Counted from the first letter of the stretch, positions 17,923 through 25,690 are shown. The stretch: DNA of 32,181 nucleotides from an uncultured Clostridia bacterium (GCA_944393575.1 CALYAP010000054.1:1-32181); one strand, 5' to 3'. Program-made: numbers and translations. Notes: generated by a model from the sequence alone, not told the origin.

Positions 17923-18054
17923 ATAGTCTCCTCCTCAACAAATAAAATATTATTTAATTAGTATATCCAATGCTTCCATGACCTAACATGGGCAAAGACC
18001 AAAATTATTTGCGCGCTCTGCTTAGCGCTTAACGATAAACAGGCAGTAGGATCA

Positions 18055-18498
18055 TTACTCGTCTTCGTTGAACATTTCTTCCAAAATAGCTATCGCATCT
18101 AAGACTAGGCCAGGACACAGCTCAAAAACTTTGCCCGTAGCAAAGGCTTCCTCGCGTTGCTTAGCGTCAGCAAAGTCATAACCAAGCAAATCGCGGCAAA
18201 TCAAACTTTTACGGCGATCGGTGAATTTCTGCTGAAATTCTTTGACTTTCTGTTGGCAAAGCGCGTCCTGCTCGATATTTCCCGGCTCGTCATTACCATA
18301 TTTCAGGCCAATAGCAATCATTGCGCCAGCTACCGCACCACAAGTATCTCCGCGGAAACAGCCGCCACCAAAAGCATTGGCCATTTTATACGCCTCTTCG
18401 CGGCTATAACCTAGTTCCTCTGCAAATTCACCAAGAACAATCTGCGAGCAGTGAATCTTGCTTTTAAACAAATCTGTTACTTGCGCTTTGGTCAACAT
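18055..18498 (-). CDS. C-GCAxxG-C-C family protein (DVU_1555-like)
   Basis: A 147-residue protein. The ATG at 18498 is chosen because GGGAGGG (18506-18512) ends 7 bases before it; an in-frame TTG at 18504 would sit inside the site. The family Cys pattern is visible: HCSQIVLGEF, FGGGCFRGDTCGAVAGAMIAIG, LCQQK, ICRDLLGYD, and LCPGLVLD. Members are small redox or metal-binding proteins of unproven function, often beside molybdenum enzymes and Fe-S oxidoreductases. It is 132 bases upstream of the aldehyde oxidoreductase on the same strand. A weak GCGCT/AGCGC stem at 18013-18028 lies between them, so the two genes may be separately transcribed. Confidence 0.87.
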   Translation of the reverse strand: MLTKAQVTDLFKSKIHCSQIVLGEFAEELGYSREEAYKMANAFGGGCFRGDTCGAVAGAMIAIGLKYGNDEPGNIEQDALCQQKVKEFQQKFTDRRKSLICRDLLGYDFADAKQREEAFATGKVFELCPGLVLDAIAILEEMFNEDE

Positions 18499-18518
18499 TA
18501 TCAAACCCTCCCAACCAT

Positions 18519-18608
18519 TTATAATTCTTCTGGCTCCGTGCTAGCATGAAATTTCTCAAATAACAATCCCGTCACAGCGGAAACCCCTCCGACAACCATC
18601 TGCCACAT
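18519..18608 (-). CDS. Possible 29-residue membrane peptide or C-terminal gene remnant
   Basis: On the - strand an open frame runs from an in-frame TAA near 18642 to a TAA at 18519-18521. From ATG 18608 it gives MWQMVVGGVSAVTGLLFEKF followed by HASTEPEEL: a hydrophobic segment then a charged tail. The stop lies 7 bases before the ribosome site of the C-GCAxxG-C-C gene, the spacing expected of an operon partner. No strong ribosome site precedes the ATG. It could be a microprotein, the remnant of a longer gene, or chance. Confidence 0.25.
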   Translation of the reverse strand: MWQMVVGGVSAVTGLLFEKFHASTEPEEL

Positions 18609-18848
18609 CAGGTCAACACCGGACTTAGAGAGAGTTTATTTTCAACCGGCTTTAGCAAATCAGCTACACCACATTATAAATACGCAGTTGTTTCTTCCAC
18701 TGCACCATTGCACCGGTTAATAGAACTCTTGGCCGTGTGTGCCATATAAGCCTGCTAGCACAACCCTTTCTCTTATCTGTTAAGCGCCATATGCTAAATA
18801 TTTGCCTGAAACATATAGCTTGCACATAAAACAAAACACCATTGAGCG

Positions 18849-18869
18849 CTTATGCCAAAATTGCATAAG
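18849..18869. repeat. Inverted repeat CTTATGC-7-GCATAAG
   Basis: Perfect 7-base arms around CAAAATT, in the gene-poor region. It has the size of a dimeric regulator site. No T-tract follows, so it is not a standard terminator. Confidence 0.45.
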
Positions 18870-18922
18870 ATTACAAATACTCATAGTGTTTTATAATTTA
18901 CGCTATCATTGTAACATCTTTG

Positions 18923-18941
18923 AAATATTAGTGCAATATTT
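18923..18941. repeat. Inverted repeat AAATATT-5-AATATTT
   Basis: Perfect 7-base AT-only arms around AGTGC, 54 bases to the right of the previous repeat. AT-rich context makes chance occurrence more likely than for that repeat. Confidence 0.35.
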
Positions 18942-19142
18942 TTTAAAATAACAAACGATAATATATTTTTACCATTATAACAGGTGTTTCATTAATTATT
19001 CTTATTTAAAAATAATATTTTTTCCATCATCAATGTTTTTGAGCCTATAGCAAAACCAATTTTTCTTGCCACTATCAACATTTAAATCAAGAACAAATCG
19101 CTTAGCAAAAACAAAAAATATTCCAAGATGGAAAAAAAGTAC

Positions 19143-19171
19143 TTGATTTTTTGGCAAAGATGCTTTATAAT
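19143..19171 (+). promoter_or_regulatory. Sigma-A type promoter for the NlpC/P60 gene
   Basis: TTGATT (19143-19148) and TATAAT (19166-19171) are 17 bases apart. Transcription would begin near 19178, which rules out the in-frame ATG at 19151 as the start of the protein. Confidence 0.75.
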
Positions 19172-19240
19172 TTTGTGCCAAGACGTTCTGCCCCCACGGC
19201 AAGAGAAAATTTTTATCCCAAGGAGTCAATATTTTTGCTT

Positions 19241-20233
19241 ATGATGAACCAATTTACATACACGGATATAAACTGTACTAAGCGATCAAAAAGCCAGCTT
19301 AACGATAACTCTAAGTGTCACAAAAAGACCTGCCGCCTGAAGACGATTCTCCTTCTGGCGGCTGCTCTATTTTTTACGGTCCCTACCGCAGCAATGGCTG
19401 TCAGCGGCGAAGAAGTTATTGATACCGCCATGGATTATCTTGGTTATCCCTATGGCTATCAATGCGCCGGTCCTGATGCCTTTGACTGCGGTGGTTTTGT
19501 CTGGTACGCTTTTTATCAAGCAGGAGTGGATTTTGAATTGCGCATCGGCTCCGCCGAGCTCACAGCAGATAATACCGCCATTTATGATATCGATGAGTTA
19601 TTGCCTGGTGATATCCTCTTCTTTGGTTATTCTGCCGATTCCATCTATCATTGGGGCATCTATGCCGGGGATGGTGAAGTTATCCATTCCTATAATGAGA
19701 GTACTGGCGTGGTCCTAACCCCTATCGAAGAAGTCATTCCTTCTTTCTGCTATGCTTGCCGTCTTGATGACCTCTCAGCTTCAGCCTCAGATATTCCTTA
19801 TTTCGCTTATCAAGGCACTATCGACCCCAATGATATTCCTGCAGAAATTCTCCAGGCTATTGATTATCAAATTCTGCCATTGACTTTTGGCGTCGATCTT
19901 AGCGTAGGATTCACCGAACAAGAAGTTACCGAGCTGTTAAGCAGTCTGTTTACCAATATTTTTACTGCGAATACTAATGAACAGTTGATCAAATCCGGCC
20001 TTCTGCTTAACGATCTCCAACTCAAAGCTAAATATGATCCTATGGAGTTGGCAGAACGAATCATCGCTATCGCCGAAAATCCAGATGAAGAAGCCCGCCA
20101 AGCCGAATACACTTCTTTAATCATCGATTCTCTACCACTGATCAATAGCCCGTCCACCGATACCGTGACCAACAATAATTCTGCTGATGGCTCCACCGAT
20201 GAAAGTGCGGATTCCTCCACTGACAGCGAATAA
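19241..20233 (+). CDS. Secreted NlpC/P60 family peptidase
   Basis: About 330 residues. The only good ribosome site (AAGGAG, 19220-19225) lies 15 bases before ATG 19241 but 9 bases before an in-frame TTG at 19235, which may be the real start. A basic ~38-residue leader precedes a hydrophobic export segment (TILLLAAALFFTVPTAAMA) with an AxA-like cleavage site. The NlpC/P60 domain follows directly: Cys in FDCGGFVWYAF, where the usual FDCSGF has Ser, and His in YHWGIYAGDG, with GEVIHSYN behind it. Such enzymes cut peptidoglycan stem peptides. The ~150-residue C-terminal region is helical and acidic, ends in a Ser/Asp/Thr-rich tail, and is not a domain I recognise. It stands alone with its own promoter and terminator. 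Confidence 0.87.
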   Translation: MMNQFTYTDINCTKRSKSQLNDNSKCHKKTCRLKTILLLAAALFFTVPTAAMAVSGEEVIDTAMDYLGYPYGYQCAGPDAFDCGGFVWYAFYQAGVDFELRIGSAELTADNTAIYDIDELLPGDILFFGYSADSIYHWGIYAGDGEVIHSYNESTGVVLTPIEEVIPSFCYACRLDDLSASASDIPYFAYQGTIDPNDIPAEILQAIDYQILPLTFGVDLSVGFTEQEVTELLSSLFTNIFTANTNEQLIKSGLLLNDLQLKAKYDPMELAERIIAIAENPDEEARQAEYTSLIIDSLPLINSPSTDTVTNNNSADGSTDESADSSTDSE

Positions 20234-20276
20234 GCCCAAACCATATCATAAAAACTGTTAGCAGTAAAAAACAGAT

Positions 20277-20305
20277 AAGCATGTACTTTTTAGTACATGC
20301 TTTTT
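20277..20305 (+). terminator. Terminator of the NlpC/P60 gene
   Basis: An 11-bp stem (AAGCATGTACT 20277-20287; complement 20292-20302) with a TTTT loop, ending in a T run to 20305. The A-rich left side may let it work on both strands. Confidence 0.9.
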
Positions 20306-20584
20306 ATCACCTATTTGATATTTACTTGATTTTATCTATATTCTTCCCGATAAATTACTACAAACCTAAATCTATACCTATAAAACAGAGCCTTATACCC
20401 CGTTATTTTTATTCTACTAAAAACCAGTCTCAGGAATAAATCCGGCACACATCCGCCTAATCACCTAACTAGCTTATAAACATCAAAAATAAGCATAGAA
20501 AATTGAACCTATATTTCTATTGCATCTCATGATAAAATATAACTAATAAAGCTAAAAGACGTCTAGCGAAAGGAGTTTCGCCCA
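20306..20584. other. Intergenic region before the TetR-type gene
   Basis: AT-rich, no gene. TTGAAC at 20503-20508 and TTGCAT at 20520-20525 are possible -35 boxes with only weak -10 partners, so the promoter of the regulator is not pinned down. Confidence 0.4.
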
Positions 20585-21130
20585 ATGGCCAACGATACCA
20601 AGAAGCTCATAGCAGATAGCTTAACTTCTTTGCTTGAGCATAAACAATTAGATCGTATTACAGTAAAATATTTGGTGGAGTATTGCGGCATCAGCAGGCA
20701 AACCTTTTACTACCATTTCCAAGATATTATGGATGTCTTGGAATGGGGAGCTGGACAAACAGTAGAACAAATGCTAAAAGAAAGCTTAAATGCAAGTAAT
20801 GCCCGTGATGCCATTAATATTTTCATTACTCATGCGATACAAAAAAAAGAGGTCAGCAGAAGACTACTAGAGAGCTCCCGCCGTGCGGAATATGAAACAG
20901 TCATCGCTAAAGCCATCCGCACCTATTTGCAGGAGTTATTCCGTCAAAAATATACTAATCCGCAAATAACCATATCTGATATCAATTTATTACTCGATTT
21001 TTATTCCTTTGGCTTAGTAGGGATCCTACTCAAATACTGCTCCGCAGAAAACGTCGATAAAACTTTACTGACAGAGCAGATCTACCGCCTCATCTCTGGT
21101 GAAATGCTTAAAAAATTAGCCAATTTATAA
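20585..21130 (+). CDS. TetR/AcrR-family regulator (DhaS-like)
   Basis: A 181-residue protein; ATG at 20585 with AAAGGAG 9 bases upstream. The N-terminal helix-turn-helix reads TKKLIADSLTSLL, then DRITVKYLVEYCGISRQTFYYHFQDI, the classic TetR pattern with the recognition helix around residues 38-48. The remaining ~125 residues are the helical ligand/dimer domain typical of the short DhaS-like branch. Repressors of this type usually control a neighbour. Nothing is close on either side except the P60 gene and the FtsH pair, both beyond terminators, so its target cannot be assigned; self-regulation is possible. Confidence 0.9.
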   Translation: MANDTKKLIADSLTSLLEHKQLDRITVKYLVEYCGISRQTFYYHFQDIMDVLEWGAGQTVEQMLKESLNASNARDAINIFITHAIQKKEVSRRLLESSRRAEYETVIAKAIRTYLQELFRQKYTNPQITISDINLLLDFYSFGLVGILLKYCSAENVDKTLLTEQIYRLISGEMLKKLANL

Positions 21131-21227
21131 TAATTACCCTTTTTATTGCTCGAGAAACAGCTTTAATTTATACTTCCCCTATAATTTTTAATTAAATACC
21201 CCTAGTCAATAATATTACATACAAAAC

Positions 21228-21266
21228 ACCCCGGAGATATCAAAAGTTGTACATCTCCGGGGTTTT
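21228..21266. terminator. Strong terminator after the TetR-type gene
   Basis: A 10-bp perfect stem (CCCCGGAGAT 21229-21238; complement 21253-21262) with a 14-base loop and TTTT behind it. ACAAAA on the left would give the other strand a T-rich tail as well. Confidence 0.88.
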
Positions 21267-21361
21267 GTATATGCAGAGCTATTATATTGCTAGTGGTTAT
21301 TAGCCCCAAAAACTGATATAAAAAAGATAAGGACTCCCATCAAGAAAGGAAGCTGATCACG

Positions 21362-21811
21362 ATGGAACTACAACAGGGGGTTTTAGCTGTAAAAATCTGT
21401 GAACTAGCAAAAGAATATGGCCTCTTACAAAGCAGGATCCAAATCTGCCAAGAGAAAAACCCAGAGCAGCTTCAGCAAATACTGGAACAAATCAATGATG
21501 AATGTAAAACTCATCGCATTATCCTCGAGCAAAATGCCCGCTATGGACGGTTACCGGCTGCTGCAGCATTGGCTCAAGCGCAGCTGACCTATGAACAGCA
21601 GGCAGACAAATTGTTGAATCAAGATCTGATGCACGATATGTACGGCAAAAATGCTACTGTTATTGAGGATAGCGCTGAAGCGTGTACGCTTTATGCAGAA
21701 TACGCTATTGATTTTGCTACCCAGGCTATGCGCTATGCGCTCGCTGCAGCTATTCAAGCTCTAGAACTACAAATACGAGCTGACCAAAACATCAAAGCAG
21801 ATAAGGAGTGA
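21362..21811 (+). CDS. Unknown helical protein coupled to FtsH
   Basis: A 149-residue protein; ATG at 21362 with AAAGGAAG about 10 bases upstream. No family recognised. It is almost wholly helical and rich in Gln, Ala, Leu and Glu, with heptad-like stretches (LLQSRIQICQEKNPEQLQQI; AALAQAQLTYEQQADKLLNQ), no membrane segment and no signal peptide. Its stop TGA (21809-21811) overlaps the FtsH ribosome-site region, 5 bases before the FtsH start, so the two proteins are translationally coupled. This suggests it is an adaptor, substrate or regulator of that FtsH. This role is inference from position only. Confidence 0.7.
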   Translation: MELQQGVLAVKICELAKEYGLLQSRIQICQEKNPEQLQQILEQINDECKTHRIILEQNARYGRLPAAAALAQAQLTYEQQADKLLNQDLMHDMYGKNATVIEDSAEACTLYAEYAIDFATQAMRYALAAAIQALELQIRADQNIKADKE

Positions 21812-21816
21812 ATCTT

Positions 21817-23646
21817 ATGAATGAAGTCAAAACGCCTAAAAAACCGCTATTATATTATTCTTGCATTGCCTTGTTGATTCTGCTGTTGCTTAATTTCTTA
21901 GCGCTACCGCTATTATCGCAGAGTCAGCAAAATCAAATCCAAGAAGTTGATTATGGCACCTTTATGACCATGGCGGAAAATATGGAGATCGGCCAAGTAC
22001 AGGTCAGTGAGAATGAGAACCAAATTCTCTTTACTAATAAAGATAACACCATAGTCTATCGAACCGGTATGATGCCTGACCTCAACTTAACGCAAATGTT
22101 GAGGGATTCTGGCGCCCAGTTTTCTAGCGAAATCATTCAGCAGGCTGATCCGCTACTTTCTTTTCTGCTGACCTGGATTTTGCCTATCATCATCTTTGTA
22201 GCTCTCGGCCAGTATCTGTCCAAAAAAATAATGAAGAGCGCCGGCGGTGCTAATTCGATGATGTTCGGTAAAAGCAATGCCAAAGTCTATGTCCAATCAT
22301 CTGCAGGGATCAAATTTGCTGATGTGGCAGGTGAAGACGAGGCTAAAGATAGCCTCAAGGAGATCGTAGAGTATCTCCATGATCCCAGCAAATATAAAGA
22401 TATCGGCGCCACTATGCCCAAGGGCATCCTCTTGGTAGGCCCTCCCGGAACAGGCAAGACCATGCTGGCCAAAGCAGTGGCTGGCGAAGCTAATGTCCCC
22501 TTCTTTTCTATCTCTGGTTCAGAGTTTGTCGAAATGTTTGTCGGCATGGGTGCATCTAAGGTCCGTGATCTCTTTAAACAGGCCAAAGAAAAAGCTCCCT
22601 GCATCGTTTTTATTGATGAAATCGATGCTATCGGTAAAAAACGCGATAACCGGATTGGCGGTAACGATGAACGCGAACAGACATTAAACCAGCTGCTGAC
22701 AGAGATGGATGGCTTTGAGGACAATACCGGCGTCATTATCCTCTCTGCCACCAACCGCCCGGAATCGCTTGACCCAGCCTTGACCCGTCCTGGCCGTTTT
22801 GACCGCAGGATCCCTGTGGAACTGCCAGATCTAAAGGGGCGCGAAGAAATACTGAAAGTCCACGCGAAAAAGATCAAAGTAGCTGAAGATATCGATTGGA
22901 ACAAGATTGCCCGCATGGCTTCAGGAGCCTCCGGAGCCGAACTGGCTAATATCGTCAACGAAGCTGCCCTTAGGGCGGTACGCGACGGGCGCCGCTATGC
23001 CACCCAGGCCGATCTGGAGGAGAGTATCGAGGTCGTTATCGCCGGCTATCAAAAGAAAAACGCTATCCTCACTGATCAAGAAAAACGTGTTGTCGCCTAT
23101 CATGAAATTGGCCATGCCCTGGTAGCAGCCAAGCAAAATAATTCTGCACCAGTACAAAAAATCACTATCGTCCCACGTACTTCCGGTGCCTTAGGCTATA
23201 CCATGCAGGTGGAAGAAGGCAATCATTATTTGGTAAGCAAAGAAGAGTTGGAAAACAAGATCGCTACCTTAACCGGCGGCCGCGCAGCAGAGGATTTGGT
23301 CTTCCATTCGATATCTACAGGCGCTGCCAACGATATTGAACAAGCCACGAAACTGGCGCGCGCCATGATTACCCGCTACGGAATGAGTGAAGACTTTGGC
23401 ATGGTGGCGTTGGAAACCGTCACTGACCAATACCTCGGCGGAGATACCTCTCTGGCTTGTTCTGCTGAAACCCAGGCAGAGATCGACCGCAAGGTAGTAG
23501 CCTTAATCAAAGCGCAGTACGAAAAAGCAGCTAAGATCCTCGCAGAGAACCAGCAAAAACTGGATGAGCTTGCTAGCTACCTCTATGAAAAAGAAACCAT
23601 CTCCGGTGAAGAATTCATGGAAATTCTCAACAATGAGGCGGCCTAA
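21817..23646 (+). CDS. ftsH: ATP-dependent zinc metalloprotease FtsH
   Basis: A 609-residue protein; ATG at 21817 with AAGGAG 8 bases upstream. Two membrane segments (residues ~13-33 and ~113-131) enclose a short extracytoplasmic domain. The AAA+ domain has Walker A GPPGTGKT (208-215), Walker B IVFIDEID, sensor LSATNRPE and arginine-finger motif RPGRFDRR. The M41 peptidase site is HEIGH (429-433) with the third zinc ligand Asp in [11 protein letters not shown]. FtsH degrades damaged membrane proteins and selected regulators. It is slightly short at the C-terminus and its partner is an unknown helical protein rather than the usual tilS/hpt neighbours, so it may be an accessory FtsH copy; the rest of the genome would decide. 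Confidence 0.97.
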   Translation: MNEVKTPKKPLLYYSCIALLILLLLNFLALPLLSQSQQNQIQEVDYGTFMTMAENMEIGQVQVSENENQILFTNKDNTIVYRTGMMPDLNLTQMLRDSGAQFSSEIIQQADPLLSFLLTWILPIIIFVALGQYLSKKIMKSAGGANSMMFGKSNAKVYVQSSAGIKFADVAGEDEAKDSLKEIVEYLHDPSKYKDIGATMPKGILLVGPPGTGKTMLAKAVAGEANVPFFSISGSEFVEMFVGMGASKVRDLFKQAKEKAPCIVFIDEIDAIGKKRDNRIGGNDEREQTLNQLLTEMDGFEDNTGVIILSATNRPESLDPALTRPGRFDRRIPVELPDLKGREEILKVHAKKIKVAEDIDWNKIARMASGASGAELANIVNEAALRAVRDGRRYATQADLEESIEVVIAGYQKKNAILTDQEKRVVAYHEIGHALVAAKQNNSAPVQKITIVPRTSGALGYTMQVEEGNHYLVSKEELENKIATLTGGRAAEDLVFHSISTGAANDIEQATKLARAMITRYGMSEDFGMVALETVTDQYLGGDTSLACSAETQAEIDRKVVALIKAQYEKAAKILAENQQKLDELASYLYEKETISGEEFMEILNNEAA

Positions 23647-23708
23647 CGACTGCACTTTATGATTTCTAATCAAAGCATTTTAGCAAAAAACAAAACTGAT
23701 TTCTTTTG

Positions 23709-23737
23709 TTCGATAAATTATTTAAGTTCTTTATAAT
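23709..23737 (+). promoter_or_regulatory. Orphan promoter downstream of ftsH
   Basis: TTCGAT (23709-23714) and TATAAT (23732-23737) are 17 bases apart, but no gene follows on this strand before the terminator at 23813. AT-rich context lowers confidence. Confidence 0.4.
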
Positions 23738-23743
23738 AAGGAA

Positions 23744-23851
23744 GAAAAATTTTCATAATAAAATCAGTTAAAAATCATATTCTATCTTCCTGGCCAGTTA
23801 AACATCTTCAAGAAAAGAGCGCTGACCAATAGTTTATCAGCGCTCTTTTTT
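23744..23851 (+). ncRNA. Candidate ~108-nt small RNA
   Basis: A transcript from the orphan promoter would start near 23744 and end at a strong terminator. It contains GGAAG (23740-23744 region) and CTTCC (near 23786-23790), which could pair, then the terminator hairpin. No start codon with a ribosome site lies inside. The terminator could equally belong only to ftsH read-through. Confidence 0.3.
23813..23851. terminator. Terminator between ftsH and the DUF4097 gene
   Basis: Nine-bp stem (GAGCGCTGA 23817-23825; complement 23837-23845), AAAA before and TTTTTT after, so it can work for both converging transcripts. Confidence 0.88.
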
Positions 23852-23932
23852 CAACATTTGTTCCCTTTTTCTTCCTTATATATAATTATAAAGATTAGCC
23901 GGTTGTGTTGTTCCTTGACAGAGGGAGATCAA

Positions 23933-24700
23933 CTATGCTGCTTCATCCAGCCGGTTCATTGCCTCAGTAAAAGACTGGATAAAATTGAGGTCAATATCAC
24001 CGCTGACCGTATTAAGCCAGATTTCCCGTGTGGCAGATGCTGATCCCTCAGCACCATTGAGTTCGACATCGCCGGAGATAGTATCATATTCGATACGGTA
24101 ATCTGCATAGTTACCTAAGATCGTCCCCTCAATATCGCCGCTAACACTATCCAGTCGCATAGTGGAAAAAGCGCAGCGGTAAAATTCGATTCCGCCGGAA
24201 ATCGATTCGACAGAAAGCGTTGCTCCCTGCAGATTATCAATAACTGCATCACCGCTAATCAGGCTTAGGCTAATATCCCCCTCCTGCAGAAAAGCTTCTG
24301 GCAGCCAAATATCGACCTGCATTTCTCCATCTACGTGCTGTTGCCAAATGGAATTAACCGCCACTCTTTGCTGATATTCAACTAATAAGGTATTTCCTGA
24401 GACAGCAACATCATAATCATAATACTGGCTATCAACACAGGTGATTTTGATCTCGTCACTGTCCGTATTCACATGCAGCGAAACATCATCTGCTACCGTA
24501 ATGACCTCCAGTCTCTCAATATCCTGGATTGCAAAACTGTACTCCTGCTGTTGATAATCCAGCGGCCCCAAACGGAGATAAAGACCTACCCGGTTCAATA
24601 AACCGCCACCGCCGCAAAAGAGTGCGATAGCGCACATAATAATGCCAACGATGATGAGAACTACCGCAATAATAACCACTGTTCTAGTCGTCTTGTTCAT
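23933..24700 (-). CDS. DUF4097-family envelope beta-helix protein
   Basis: A 255-residue protein. The ATG at 24700 overlaps the DUF1700 stop (ATGA) and has AGGAGG 7 bases upstream; the frame to 24766 is not needed. One N-terminal membrane segment (VVIIAVVLIIVGIIMCAIAL) is followed by an outside domain of repeated strands with the family's 'SGD' turns: LISGDAVI, SVESISGGIEF, DSVSGDIEG, DTISGDVEL, NTVSGDIDL. This is the putative adhesin / DUF4097 repeat. In Bacillota such proteins form operons with DUF1700 and PadR genes and are linked to envelope-stress sensing, a role that remains loosely defined. Confidence 0.88.
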   Translation of the reverse strand: MNKTTRTVVIIAVVLIIVGIIMCAIALFCGGGGLLNRVGLYLRLGPLDYQQQEYSFAIQDIERLEVITVADDVSLHVNTDSDEIKITCVDSQYYDYDVAVSGNTLLVEYQQRVAVNSIWQQHVDGEMQVDIWLPEAFLQEGDISLSLISGDAVIDNLQGATLSVESISGGIEFYRCAFSTMRLDSVSGDIEGTILGNYADYRIEYDTISGDVELNGAEGSASATREIWLNTVSGDIDLNFIQSFTEAMNRLDEAA

Positions 24701-25296
24701 TTGCTTGCCTCCTGTCTGGTAAATAATGAGCCTATTTTTCGCCCCAGAGCTTTGATACCTGACCAAATAGCTTTAATCAGATAAGCCACCGGGAAGGCCA
24801 GCAACATACCCAGACCAATGCCGATCAACCCCAGGCCAATAGCTAATACCGTGCTCATACCACCAATATCCAGATAGAAGAGAGCAAAAATCATCACCAT
24901 AATGCCGCCAATAGCCAGAGCTGCCACTAAGGCGAACAGAGAGACAATAATACCGAAGAGCAGGCCAAAAACACCCACCACTATAGCAAAAGCTAAGCAA
25001 AGCAACGGCAACCATATCGGCAAGCCCAAAATCGCCAGCAGAATCCAAATGCCAACAGGAATGCTGCTCTGTTTGGCCTTACGTACGGCCTTATTCACCG
25101 TCGGGGAATCATTGATGATACGCTGTGCCAGCACGCCGATCGGTTCCATTGAGGCTACTGCTTCTTCTTCGCTCATACCCTCTTCAATGCGGTCGTCGAT
25201 CATCTCTTCATAATATGCAACTGTTTTATCTATCTCAGAAGCGGGAAGTGAGACTAAGGCTGTGCGCAGCCCGTCCAAAAAGGTCCGCTTATCCAT
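24697..25296 (-). CDS. DUF1700 family membrane protein
   Basis: A 199-residue protein. The ATG at 25296 has AAGGAGGGG 7 bases upstream and overlaps the PadR stop by 8 bases. The soluble N-terminus carries the DUF1700 signature: FLDGLRTAL, YYEEMIDDRIEEGMSEEEAV, MEPIGVLAQRII. From residue ~75 on come several hydrophobic segments (four or so) and a short basic tail. The N-terminal module probably contacts the DUF4097 partner or the PadR regulator. Family recognised; mechanism unknown. Confidence 0.9.
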   Translation of the reverse strand: MDKRTFLDGLRTALVSLPASEIDKTVAYYEEMIDDRIEEGMSEEEAVASMEPIGVLAQRIINDSPTVNKAVRKAKQSSIPVGIWILLAILGLPIWLPLLCLAFAIVVGVFGLLFGIIVSLFALVAALAIGGIMVMIFALFYLDIGGMSTVLAIGLGLIGIGLGMLLAFPVAYLIKAIWSGIKALGRKIGSLFTRQEASK

Positions 25297-25606
25297 TTTT
25301 TTGCCCCTCCTTGATGTATTCATAGATCTTCATCATAGCATCCCATTCATGAAGAAAATCTATTACCCGCTGCCTTCCCAGCTCAGTGATGCTGTAATAC
25401 TTACGCAGCCGGCCATTATGTTCCACACTGTAAACAGTCAGGCATTTGGCTTGCTCCAAACGCTTTAAAATCGGATAAAGGGTCGATTCAGTGATCTCTA
25501 GCACTGCTGAGGCATCTTTAATGATCTTATAGCCATAAGAATCCGCCCGCTGCAAAACAGCCAGTACACAGATATCAAGCAGCCCTCTCTTTAATTGTGG
25601 GTCCAT
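25289..25606 (-). CDS. PadR-family transcriptional regulator
   Basis: A 105-residue protein. The ATG at 25606 has GAAGG about 7 bases upstream; a TTG two codons earlier is less likely. It starts MDPQLKRGLLDICVLAVL, followed by SYGYKIIKDASAVLEITEST and LYPILKRLEQAKCL, the PadR winged helix, then YYSITELGRQRV. Short PadR proteins of this type usually repress their own operon. It is the first gene of the PadR-DUF1700-DUF4097 unit and lies just behind the promoter at 25631-25659. Confidence 0.94.
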   Translation of the reverse strand: MDPQLKRGLLDICVLAVLQRADSYGYKIIKDASAVLEITESTLYPILKRLEQAKCLTVYSVEHNGRLRKYYSITELGRQRVIDFLHEWDAMMKIYEYIKEGQKNG

Positions 25607-25630
25607 AAGCAATACCTTCTTTCATGCCAT

Positions 25631-25659
25631 ACTATACAAAGCAGCGTATTAGATGTCAA
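25631..25659 (-). promoter_or_regulatory. Promoter of the PadR operon
   Basis: On the - strand consensus TTGACA (25659-25654) and TATAGT (25636-25631) are 17 bases apart, only ~25 bases before the PadR start. A PadR site overlapping the -10 region would fit autorepression, but no operator can be proven. Confidence 0.82.
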
Positions 25660-25670
25660 GAGGCATAAAC

Positions 25671-25690
25671 CATTCTTAAGTATTCTTAAG
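25671..25690. repeat. Direct repeat of ATTCTTAAG, two copies
   Basis: Copies at 25672-25680 and 25682-25690, spaced 10 bases, that is one helical turn, directly upstream of the PadR-operon -35 box. This is the position of an activator site or UP element. Confidence 0.4.

Larger units (their letters stand above)
18609..19142. other. Gene-poor AT-rich intergenic region
   Basis: No frame on either strand reads like a gene. A weak - strand -10 box (TATAAT at 18678-18673) could serve the C-GCAxxG-C-C gene but has a poor -35. From about 18840 rightwards the base composition turns strongly AT-rich, with two clean inverted repeats listed separately. The right end holds the + strand promoter of the NlpC/P60 gene. 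Confidence 0.6.

Noticed and set aside
15274-17961. An 895-codon open frame antisense to the aldehyde oxidoreductase
   Set aside because: It mirrors the enzyme gene codon for codon, lacks any recognisable domain and ribosome site, and is explained by the strong codon bias of the well-expressed sense gene. The sense frame has all cofactor Cys and Mo motifs.
9033-18498. In-frame TGA selenocysteine codons in the molybdenum locus
   Set aside because: All frames are continuous with Cys at the plausible sites; no TGA-plus-SECIS arrangement was seen.
18609-19142. tRNA or other structured RNA gene in the gene-poor region
   Set aside because: No cloverleaf or CCA-end pattern; only short isolated palindromes.
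19002-19229. 75-codon - strand frame left of the NlpC/P60 gene
   Set aside because: Runs across the + strand promoter at 19143-19171, AT-rich, no ribosome site, no recognisable motif.
22287-22958. 223-codon frame antisense to ftsH
   Set aside because: Falls inside the AAA+ domain, low-complexity Ser/Pro-rich translation, no ribosome site.
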